Program-made: the position numbers and the translations under genes
Source of the DNA: Mesorhizobium silamurunense
Lineage (GTDB): Bacteria; Pseudomonadota; Alphaproteobacteria; Rhizobiales; Rhizobiaceae
DNA: 34,528 nt
Reading direction: 5' to 3'
Assembly: GCF_014843825.1 (NCBI RefSeq)
Contig: NZ_JHQR01000241.1
Coordinates: 1 to 34,528 of the forward strand
The notes under the pieces: model-generated
The model's input: only the letters and a program-made list of their open reading frames with translations
Database searches by the model: none
What the model was told of the DNA's origin: nothing
In this document: positions 1 through 5,788 of the stretch, piece after piece
Position numbering within the stretch: position 1 is the first letter of the stretch
Layout: each line of letters opens with the position of its first letter

Positions 1-735
1 GCCGACCTCGCGGCCCATGCGGGTCGAGCCGGTGGCCGAAACCAGCGGCACCTTCGGATGGTCGACCAGCACCTCGCCGACGGCGCGGTCGCCGATCAGC
101 ACCTGGAGCAGGCCTTCCGGCGCGTCGGCGCCAAAACGCTCGACGGCGCGCTTGAAGATCGCCTCGCAGGCAAGCGCCGTCAGCGGCGTCTTTTCCGACG
201 GTTTCCACACCACGGCGTCGCCGCAGACCAAGGCGAGCGCGGCGTTCCACGACCACACCGCAACGGGGAAGTTGAAGGCCGAGATCACGCCGACGACGCC
301 GAGCGGATGCCAGGTTTCCATCATGCGGTGGCCGGGGCGCTCGGTGGCGATGGTCAGGCCGTAGAGCTGGCGGGAAAGGCCGACGGCGAAATCGCAGATG
401 TCGATCATCTCCTGCACTTCGCCAAGGCCCTCCGACGGGATCTTGCCGACCTCGATCGACACCAGCCGGCCGAGTTCCGCCTTATGCGCGCGCAGTTCCT
501 CGCCGAGCAGGCGCACCAGCTCGCCGCGCTTCGGTCCCGGCACCAGCCGCCAGGCCTGAAACGCCTTGTGGGCGGTATCGATGGCCTTGGCCGCATCGGC
601 CGGCGAGTTCGTCTTCAGCGCCGCGATCTCTTCGCCCGTCACCGGGCTGTGCACGATGAGGTCGCCGCCGGAAAGCGCACCCTTGGCGACGCCCAGTTTC
701 TCCAGAAGTGAGGCCGTTTCCTTGGCTATCGTCAT
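1..735 (-). CDS. ALDH7-family aldehyde dehydrogenase, probable L-aminoadipate-semialdehyde dehydrogenase (partial)
   Basis: The reverse strand reads without interruption from ATG at 735 to the window edge, giving 245 N-terminal residues of a protein normally about 500 long. A good ribosome site (AAAGGG) lies just upstream of the ATG. Visible aldehyde dehydrogenase marks are FNFPV, WKPSEKTPLT (cofactor-binding region) and the glycine motif SATGSTRMG near the cut end. The catalytic cysteine would lie beyond the window. The N-terminal style and the SEKTPL/ATGSTRMG wording match the ALDH7 (antiquitin, AMADH) group, which oxidises alpha-aminoadipate semialdehyde in lysine breakdown; this subgroup call is from memory of the family. 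A glutaryl-CoA dehydrogenase gene, a later lysine-degradation step, lies about 11 kb away. Another NAD(P)-dependent aldehyde dehydrogenase cannot be excluded. Confidence 0.85.
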   Translation of the reverse strand, partial: MTIAKETASLLEKLGVAKGALSGGDLIVHSPVTGEEIAALKTNSPADAAKAIDTAHKAFQAWRLVPGPKRGELVRLLGEELRAHKAELGRLVSIEVGKIPSEGLGEVQEMIDICDFAVGLSRQLYGLTIATERPGHRMMETWHPLGVVGVISAFNFPVAVWSWNAALALVCGDAVVWKPSEKTPLTALACEAIFKRAVERFGADAPEGLLQVLIGDRAVGEVLVDHPKVPLVSATGSTRMGREVG

Positions 736-867
736 TTTTATCCCTTTCAGATCCCGCCGTTGATATGGCGCGGGTGGAAGCCCTGCGCCATGCCTTTGGC
801 CGTGCCATACGGCACGTCCAGGCGCTTTTGATGGCGTGGCATTACTCGTTTCAGGAAAAAACCGCCA

Positions 868-922
868 CCCCGGCATGGTCCAAGCCCTGCACGCAAAATT
901 GGGCCAGGCAGTGGACCGGGGC
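868..922. repeat. Interrupted palindrome (candidate intergenic mosaic element)
   Basis: GGTCCA at 877-882 pairs with TGGACC at 912-917, CCTG at 886-889 pairs with CAGG at 905-908, and flanking C-runs and G-runs extend the pairing outward with a small bulge. The structure could fold as a long imperfect hairpin in RNA from either strand. It has no T-rich tail, so it is not a typical terminator. Confidence 0.45.
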
Positions 923-1006
923 GTGTTGAGATTCAGGTCAGGCCGAGCCGGAGTCGAAGACGGGCGCGAAGCGACCAAACCGGGCGGGTCCAAGAATCGG
1001 AGCGGA

Positions 1007-1023
1007 GCGTACTTAAAGTACGC
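1007..1023. repeat. Perfect 17-base palindrome
   Basis: The sequence GCGTACTTAAAGTACGC is self-complementary around a central base: GCGTACTT/AAGTACGC. It sits in the repeat-rich gap upstream of the broken VOC gene. It could be an operator for a dimeric regulator or a module of a repeated intergenic element. The neighbouring GGAGC and GAGC flanks are themselves repetitive, which favours the second reading. Confidence 0.5.
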
Positions 1024-1187
1024 GAGCACCGGCCTACGCCGGCCGTAGCTTTAACTGCCACGACCATTCATGAGTGCTTCGGCCGGCGAAGGCCGGAAGC
1101 GCAGGAAGCCGCCATTTGTAGTCGCAGCATAACCCGTTAGGCGTTGGGTCCCTTGTTAGACTAGACGACACCTTTTAGATTGGGCGC

Positions 1188-1625
1188 ATGGCGCTCAAAC
1201 GGATGGACAACATAGGAATCGTCGTCGACGACCTCGCAGGGACGATCGATTTCTTTCGCGAGCTTGGCCTCGAGCTCGAAGAGCGGGCCACGATCGAAGG
1301 AGAATAGGCCGGACGCGTCACCGGACTGGGCGATCAGCGCGTCGAGATTGCCATGATGCGCACGCCGGACGGTCACGGCCGGCTCGAGCTCTCCCGCTTC
1401 CTCACGCCGCCCGTCGTCGAGGATCACCGCAACGCCCCGGTGAACGCTCTAGGCTACCTCCGCGTCATGTTCACTTTGGACGACATCGACGAGACGCTTG
1501 AAAGGCTCCGCCAGCGCGGCGCGCAGCTCGTAGGCGAAGTAGTCCAGTATAAAGACGCATATCGGCTCTGCTACATCCGCGGGCCTGAAGGGCATCTCAT
1601 CGGACTCGCCCAGGAACTCGGCTGA
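1188..1625 (+). pseudogene. VOC/glyoxalase-family protein interrupted by an in-frame stop
   Basis: Reading from ATG at 1188 gives a normal VOC start (IGIVVDDLAGTIDFFRELG) that hits TAG at 1305-1307, codon 40. The same frame continues without another stop to TGA at 1623-1625. That remainder carries typical later VOC features: DGHGRLELSRF, an ALGYLRVMFTLDDIDETL second module, and a CYIRGPEGHLIGLAQELG ending. The full frame would be 145 residues, the usual size of these single-domain metal-dependent lyases/dioxygenase relatives. In relatives this position most plausibly carries tryptophan, so a single G-to-A change (TGG to TAG) explains the break. A downstream restart at 1353 or 1356 (MMRTPDG) could give only the C-terminal part, lacking the first beta-alpha module. 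A sequencing error is the alternative. Confidence 0.8.
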
Positions 1626-1677
1626 ACGCAATACGAAGACAATGACGAGGAGCGACCAGTGTCGGCGAGCGCGTCTC

Positions 1678-1694
1678 GCAAAGGGTAACTTTGC
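1678..1694. repeat. Small hairpin between convergent genes
   Basis: GCAAAG (1678-1683) and CTTTGC (1689-1694) form a perfect 6-base stem with a 5-base loop. It lies between the end of the broken VOC gene and the end of the sigma factor gene, which face each other. It might help end transcription from either side, but there is no run of T on either strand, so this is weak. Confidence 0.3.
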
Positions 1695-1753
1695 ATCAGG
1701 CGGCGCGGGCTTCATCGAGCGGACGCGCGCCGGAGCCGGCATCACCTGAATCC

Positions 1754-3028
1754 TCAGCGTGCTTTCTGAATCGACGACGTCCCGGCGCTCTCCTTGATCA
1801 GCCGATCGATATGCATGCGGATATGGGCTGCCTCGGCGGCGGTGTTGGCAAGGGCGATCGCGCGGTCGAAGGCCACGCGCGCCTCCTCGCCACGACCAAG
1901 CTGCATCAGCAGGCCGCCCTTCAGGCCGAAGAAGTGGAAATAGCCCGCCAGCCGTTCTTCCAGCGGCTCGACCATGGCGAGCGCCGCCTCCGCGCCGCGC
2001 ACCTTGCTCACCGCGACGGCGCGGTTCAGCGTCACCACTGGCGACGGCTGCATCTGTTCGAGCAGGCCGTAGAGCAGATCGATCTCGGTCCAGTCCGTAT
2101 CCTCGGGCGTCGCCGCCCGCGCATGCAGCGCCGCGATTGCCGCCTGCACCTGGTAGGGGCCGGGCTTGCGATGGCGCAGCGCCTTGTCGACCAAGGCCAG
2201 CCCCTCGTCGATCATCTTGCGGCTCCAGAGCGACCGGTCCTGGTCCTCGAGCAGCACGATTTCGCCACTCTCGTCGAAGCGTGCCGGCGCGCGCGCATGC
2301 TGCAATAGAAGCAGCGCGGTCAGCCCCATGATCTCGGGTTCCTGCTGAAACAGCCGGAGCAGCAGCCTGGCGAGCCGGATCGCTTCCTCGCAAAGCGGGG
2401 CGCGGGCCGGCGCCTCGCCGCCATTGGTCGAGTAGCCCTCGTTGAAGATGAGATAGATCATCGCCGCGACCGCCGCGAGCCGCTCCGAGCGCTCGACCGC
2501 ACCCGGTGTCTCGAACGGCACGCCCGCGTCGGCGATGCGCGCCTTGGCGCGGGTGATGCGCTGCTCCATGGCGCTTTCGCCGACGAGGAAGGCGCGCGCG
2601 ATCTGCTTGACGGTGAGGCCGGAAACGATGCGCAGCGCCACCGCGATCTGCTGCGTCGCCGGCAGGTCGGGATGGCAGCAGATGAACAAGAGCCGCAGGA
2701 TGTCGTCACGGTAGTGCGCGCCGTCCAGCCGCTCGGCCATATCGCCTTCGGCATCCTCGAGATCGGAAATCTGGTCCTCTTCCGGCATCGGCGCCTGCTT
2801 GGCGCGCTTGCGCACCGCGTCGATGCCGCTGTTGCGGCCGACGAAGATCAGCCAGGCCGCCGGATCGCGTGGCGGCCCGTTCTTCGGCCAGTTCTTCAGT
2901 GCCCTGAGACATGCATCCTGGAAAGCTTCTTCCGCGGCGTCGAGGTCGCGGAAATAGCGCAGCAGCGCGCCCATCGCCTGCGGACGGGCGGTGCTGATCG
3001 CGTTGCTGATCCAGGCAAGATCGGTCAT
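1754..3028 (-). CDS. ECF42-type RNA polymerase sigma factor
   Basis: The 424-residue product starts with a sigma-70 region 2 (about 15-80; ALLRYFRDLDAAEEAFQDAC and WLIFVGRNSGIDAVRKR) followed by a region 4 helix-turn-helix (about 115-165; VSGLTVKQIARAFLVGESAM). After that comes a long C-terminal extension with IYLIFNEGYS near 190-200, the conserved start of the DUF6596 domain, and helical TPR-like repeats to the end (LNRAVAVSKV, FDRAIALAN). This extra C-terminal domain and the length of about 420 are hallmarks of the ECF42 group, which has no anti-sigma factor and is paired with DGPF/YCII proteins. Its ATG overlaps the TGA of the upstream YCII gene by 4 bases, so the two are probably translated together. 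It directs transcription of its own small regulon; the inducing signal is unknown. Confidence 0.93.
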   Translation of the reverse strand: MTDLAWISNAISTARPQAMGALLRYFRDLDAAEEAFQDACLRALKNWPKNGPPRDPAAWLIFVGRNSGIDAVRKRAKQAPMPEEDQISDLEDAEGDMAERLDGAHYRDDILRLLFICCHPDLPATQQIAVALRIVSGLTVKQIARAFLVGESAMEQRITRAKARIADAGVPFETPGAVERSERLAAVAAMIYLIFNEGYSTNGGEAPARAPLCEEAIRLARLLLRLFQQEPEIMGLTALLLLQHARAPARFDESGEIVLLEDQDRSLWSRKMIDEGLALVDKALRHRKPGPYQVQAAIAALHARAATPEDTDWTEIDLLYGLLEQMQPSPVVTLNRAVAVSKVRGAEAALAMVEPLEERLAGYFHFFGLKGGLLMQLGRGEEARVAFDRAIALANTAAEAAHIRMHIDRLIKESAGTSSIQKAR

Positions 3029-3399
3029 GCGGGTACCTTGGTCGGATTGAAGACGGAGATCGGCCTGATCTCGTAGGAGCCGCCGCTCGGATTGACCTCG
3101 GAGAGCTCGCGGGCGAACTCGACGGCCTCGTCAAGGTCGCGGCATTCGAGCGTGTAGAAGCCGAGAAACTGCTCCTTGGTCTCGGCGAACGGGCCGTCGA
3201 GCACGATCGATTCGCCCTTGACCTTTCTCAAGGTCGTCGCGGCGGTGGTCGGCAAGAGACGCGCCACAGGTCCTAGCCGGCCTGCTTTGGCGTATTTGTC
3301 CTGGACATTGAGGAGCTTTGCCATGACCTCATCATCCTGTTCCTTGCTCCAGGAGCAGACGACGTCTTCGGAGGCGTAGCAGAGGATGGCGTAGAGCAT
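3025..3399 (-). CDS. YCII/DGPF-domain protein, partner of the ECF42 sigma factor
   Basis: The product, starting MLYAILCYASEDVV, is 124 residues and one YCII-related domain. It contains LDGPFAETKEQFLGFY, the DGPF signature that names these proteins, and ends with a DLDEAVEFA and GSYEIRPI stretch typical of the fold. The open frame extends 17 codons further upstream, but ATG at 3399 is preferred: it has a clear ribosome site (GGAAAGGA) and matches the family start. Genes of this type nearly always precede or follow ECF42 sigma genes and are their usual targets. No enzyme activity is established; the fold resembles dimeric alpha-beta barrel proteins. It is the first gene of the two-gene unit, with a candidate promoter at 3423-3449. 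Confidence 0.9.
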   Translation of the reverse strand: MLYAILCYASEDVVCSWSKEQDDEVMAKLLNVQDKYAKAGRLGPVARLLPTTAATTLRKVKGESIVLDGPFAETKEQFLGFYTLECRDLDEAVEFARELSEVNPSGGSYEIRPISVFNPTKVPA

Positions 3400-3422
3400 G
3401 GTGCGTCCTTTCCATATCAAAG

Positions 3423-3449
3423 GACGAGACAGTAGGACCCTTCCCGACA
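3423..3449 (-). promoter_or_regulatory. Candidate ECF42-dependent promoter
   Basis: On the reverse strand TGTCGG (3449-3444) is followed after 17 bases by CGTC (3426-3423). Transcription would begin roughly 7-8 bases further on, leaving a leader of about 17 bases that carries the ribosome site before the ATG at 3399. Published work on ECF42 factors in Streptomyces reports a TGTCGA -35 element and a CGA/TC-type -10 element upstream of DGPF genes; this site differs by one base in the -35. The placement directly before the sigma factor's own operon supports autoregulation. Confidence 0.55.
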
Positions 3450-3477
3450 CAAGGTCGATAAAAAAATTGTAGGGCGA

Positions 3478-4599
3478 TCACAGGCTTATCCGGTTCCCTT
3501 GCCGCTCATCGGAGCCATGCGCCTTGAGCCACCTCAACACTAGCGTCTCTTCCTCGTCGAGGCCTGTTATAAGACGCTTTCGCTCGTTGGCTTTCGCCAT
3601 TTCACTGAGCAGCTTCCCCTCGCCCCACGCCTCGAAGACGAGTGGGTGGATATAGCACCGGCGGCAGACGGCTCGCGTGTTGCCGAGCCGTTCAGCAACC
3701 TTGTCGACGATACCGTTCATCACCCGCTTTCGCTGGGCAGCACTTTCGGGCAACTCCGTCTGCGCAAACAGCGATGCCGCATGAATGGTGCCGCCCCAGG
3801 TGCGGAAATGCTTTGAGCTGAACTCCGGGCCGGACGCCTCGCGAATGTAGCGGTTGATGTCCTCGGAGCGCACCGGCCGGCGATCACCGCCTTCATCGAG
3901 ATACTGGAACAGCGTCTGGCCCGGCAGGCCCTGCGCGCCGCGCACGACCTTGGCTATGCGGCGGTCGACGAGCTTCAGCTTCCATTCCTTGCCGGACTTG
4001 CCCTTGAAGGCGAAGCGCAGCCTCGATCCCTCGATATCGACATGGCGGTCGCGCAACGTGGTCAGCCCGAAACTCTTGTTGTCCCGGGCATAGGCGGCAT
4101 TGCCGACACGGATCATGGTGTTGTCGAGCAGCCGGACGATCGCGGCGACCACGCGTTCCATCGGCAGGCCGTGCCGGCGCAGGTCGGCATCGATCTGGCT
4201 CCGGAGATCGGGCAATGCCTCGGCAAAGGCAACAAGACTGGAATATTTGACGCCGTCCCGCTCCTCGGTCCATTGCGGATGATAGCAGTACTGCTTGCGC
4301 CCGCGCTGATCCCGGCCCGTCGCCTGGATATGGCCGTTCGGGTGGGGCGAGATCCATACATCGGTCCACGCCGGCGGAATGACGATCGCCTTGATGCGGT
4401 CCAGCGTCGCTGCGCTGACCGCGTTCCCGTTCGGACCGACGTAGCAAAATCCCTTGCCTTTTCTCAGGCGCCGGATGCCCGGATCGCCGTCGCTGACATA
4501 GCTTAGCGAGGCGCGCTCGGCCGAACTTTGCGCGCCGTTTCCTTGCATTTCCTCACCACCGGCCAGGCGGTCGGAGGACGATTGTGCTCGTTGCAGCAT
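3478..4599 (-). CDS. DNA topoisomerase IB (poxvirus type)
   Basis: The 373-residue product relaxes supercoils by transient 3'-phosphotyrosine cleavage of one strand. The N-terminal beta domain (about 30-125) includes IVIPPAWTDVWISPHPNGHIQATG. The catalytic domain carries IRVGN (Arg164), KGKSGK (Lys about 201), SSKHFRTWGG (Arg266) and the nucleophile Tyr316 in RRCYIHP. At the position of the vaccinia histidine, nine residues before the tyrosine, there is Asn307 (LGNT), which is common in bacterial members. The length is normal. The first 20 or so residues look unstructured, and a start at the second methionine (MQGNG) is possible, although its upstream GAGGA lies too close. These enzymes are scattered among bacteria and have the patchy spread expected of transferred genes. 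Confidence 0.93.
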   Translation of the reverse strand: MLQRAQSSSDRLAGGEEMQGNGAQSSAERASLSYVSDGDPGIRRLRKGKGFCYVGPNGNAVSAATLDRIKAIVIPPAWTDVWISPHPNGHIQATGRDQRGRKQYCYHPQWTEERDGVKYSSLVAFAEALPDLRSQIDADLRRHGLPMERVVAAIVRLLDNTMIRVGNAAYARDNKSFGLTTLRDRHVDIEGSRLRFAFKGKSGKEWKLKLVDRRIAKVVRGAQGLPGQTLFQYLDEGGDRRPVRSEDINRYIREASGPEFSSKHFRTWGGTIHAASLFAQTELPESAAQRKRVMNGIVDKVAERLGNTRAVCRRCYIHPLVFEAWGEGKLLSEMAKANERKRLITGLDEEETLVLRWLKAHGSDERQGNRISL

Positions 4600-4628
4600 G
4601 ACGGCTCCACGGAACTGGTCCGTAGATA

Positions 4629-4647
4629 AGCCGCGCGATAGGCGGCT
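4629..4647 (-). terminator. Weak stem-loop between the transglutaminase unit and topoisomerase IB
   Basis: AGCCGC and GCGGCT form a 6-base stem with a 7-base loop; on the reverse strand the tail reads TATCT. It lies just after the small reading frame that follows the second transglutaminase and 30 bases before the topoisomerase start. It could partly separate the two transcripts. The tail is poor, so the call is weak. Confidence 0.22.
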
Positions 4648-4674
4648 GGTTCCACCGTCCCAACAGCGCGCCCT

Positions 4675-4920
4675 TCAACCTTGCCGGTCGGCGGACACGT
4701 CGGCCATCCAGAGTCCACCATCGTCGGTGTGGGCGGGAAAATAGTCCCGCCCGGCCGGAATTGCCTCCAGAACCGCCCCCGACTCATCCGCCAGATAATC
4801 GTAGCCGAGCTGCTGCAGCAGGCTACCGGGATCGAGATGATTGTAGAGGTCGCGACGTGCCGCGCGCCGGATCGCAATTTGAGAAGCAGCCCGCGCGACC
4901 GATCGTACGCCTTCAGGCAG
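4675..4920 (-). other. Unassigned reading frame without a standard start codon
   Basis: The reverse strand is open from a stop inside the second transglutaminase gene down to TGA at 4677-4675. It encodes about 80 residues that look protein-like: RRDLYNHLDPGSLLQQLGYD, then YLADESGAVLEAIPAG, then DDGGLWMADVSADRQG at the end. The acidic, glycine-bearing C-terminal half with a regular helix before it differs from the arginine/serine-rich noise of shadow frames. No ATG, GTG or TTG precedes the well-formed part; CTG at 4920 or a start within the upstream gene would be needed. It may be a real small gene with an unusual start, the remnant of a gene that lost its beginning, or chance. No family is recognised. 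Confidence 0.35.
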
Positions 4921-5788
4921 CGACCGGGATGACGTCGACCGCCTGCTCGCCGACCTGGCCGCCGGTGGTCTTCAGGACGCCGACGATCGGCGCCACGTCG
5001 GAATAGTCGCGGCCGTATCCGACCGTGATGTGGTCGTTGCTCGCGCGCATGCCGTTGGTCGGGTCGAATTCCTGCCAGCCGGCATCGCGCCCGCACCAGG
5101 CTTTCACCCAGGCATGCATGGCGTCGGCGCCTTCGAGCCTCGGCTTGCCCATGGGCGGGATGGTGCGCAGGAAGCCGCTGAGATAGCCGGCGGGGATGCC
5201 AAGCCCACGTAGCCCGGCGATCATGATATGGGAAAAATCCTGGCAGACCCCGCGTTTCAGCGCGAAGGCATCGCTGGCGCGCGTCTGCACGGTGGTTGCC
5301 TTGCCGTCATAGGTGAAATCGCGGTGGATGCGGTTGCAGAGATCGACCGCCGTGGCGGCCGCCGAACCGGCGAGGCTTTCCCGCGCATAGGCGGTGATCG
5401 CCGTATCGATGCCGGCGTAATCGCTGGCGGCGAGGAAATGATGCGGCGCGTTGGGCGACAGCGAACGAACCGCGTCGAGTTCCGCCCTCAAGCCGTGGAT
5501 GTCGGGCGAGACGTCGAGGCCGGGTTCCGGCCGCGACACCGACACCCGTGCGCTCATCCTGATGTCGAGCTCCTCATGCGCGTCGCGAAAGGCGATCGCG
5601 GTGACTTTGTTGCCGAAGAAATCGGAAAAATCCGCCCGCTCGGCCGGCATCGGCTCGAACGACAGCGAGGCGGCGATAACCCGCTGCAGGCCGGGAATCG
5701 TCTGCGGCAGCACGCGCACCTGATGCCGGCCGCCGCCGGCAGCGGCGGCGTAGTCGTAGTGCAGGTGGAGCCTGATGTCGTAAAGCAT
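4913..5788 (-). CDS. Transglutaminase-like cysteine peptidase (second TGase of the amidoligase operon)
   Basis: The 291-residue product has an N-terminal beta domain typical of bacterial transglutaminase-like proteins (about 1-90; LYDIRLHLHYDY, HQVRVLPQT). A papain-like core follows with the full triad: Cys182 in RGVCQDFSH, His225 in AMHAWVKAWC and Asp242 in FDPTNG. Bacterial members are predicted to hydrolyse amide or isopeptide bonds and not to cross-link proteins. No signal peptide is visible, so it is likely cytoplasmic. Its ATG follows the TAG of the ATP-grasp/alpha-E gene with no gap, showing tight operon coupling. Family knowledge places such genes with circularly permuted ATP-grasp and alpha-E genes; the substrate is unknown. 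Confidence 0.92.
   Translation of the reverse strand: MLYDIRLHLHYDYAAAAGGGRHQVRVLPQTIPGLQRVIAASLSFEPMPAERADFSDFFGNKVTAIAFRDAHEELDIRMSARVSVSRPEPGLDVSPDIHGLRAELDAVRSLSPNAPHHFLAASDYAGIDTAITAYARESLAGSAAATAVDLCNRIHRDFTYDGKATTVQTRASDAFALKRGVCQDFSHIMIAGLRGLGIPAGYLSGFLRTIPPMGKPRLEGADAMHAWVKAWCGRDAGWQEFDPTNGMRASNDHITVGYGRDYSDVAPIVGVLKTTGGQVGEQAVDVIPVAA

Larger units (their letters stand above)
736..1187. other. Non-coding, repeat-rich intergenic region
   Basis: No convincing gene is present in this 452-base gap. It holds the promoter and leader of the leftward aldehyde dehydrogenase, and several inverted repeats. These are a small hairpin at 801-816 (CGTGCC/GGCACG), a longer interrupted palindrome around 868-922, a perfect 17-base palindrome at 1007-1023 and an imperfect stem at 1076-1100. 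Short open frames on the plus strand across 836-1048 look like translations of the repeats, not genes. The density of palindromes is reminiscent of the mosaic intergenic repeats of rhizobia (RIME-like elements), but I could not test whether copies exist elsewhere in the genome. Confidence 0.6.

Noticed and set aside
836..1048. A 70-codon plus-strand frame in the left intergenic region
   Set aside because: Its codons are made of the palindromic repeats; no ribosome site and no protein-like pattern.
1449..2393. A 314-codon minus-strand frame across the VOC and sigma genes
   Set aside because: It spans two convergent genes in a different phase and shows only low-complexity Arg/Ala/Gly sequence.
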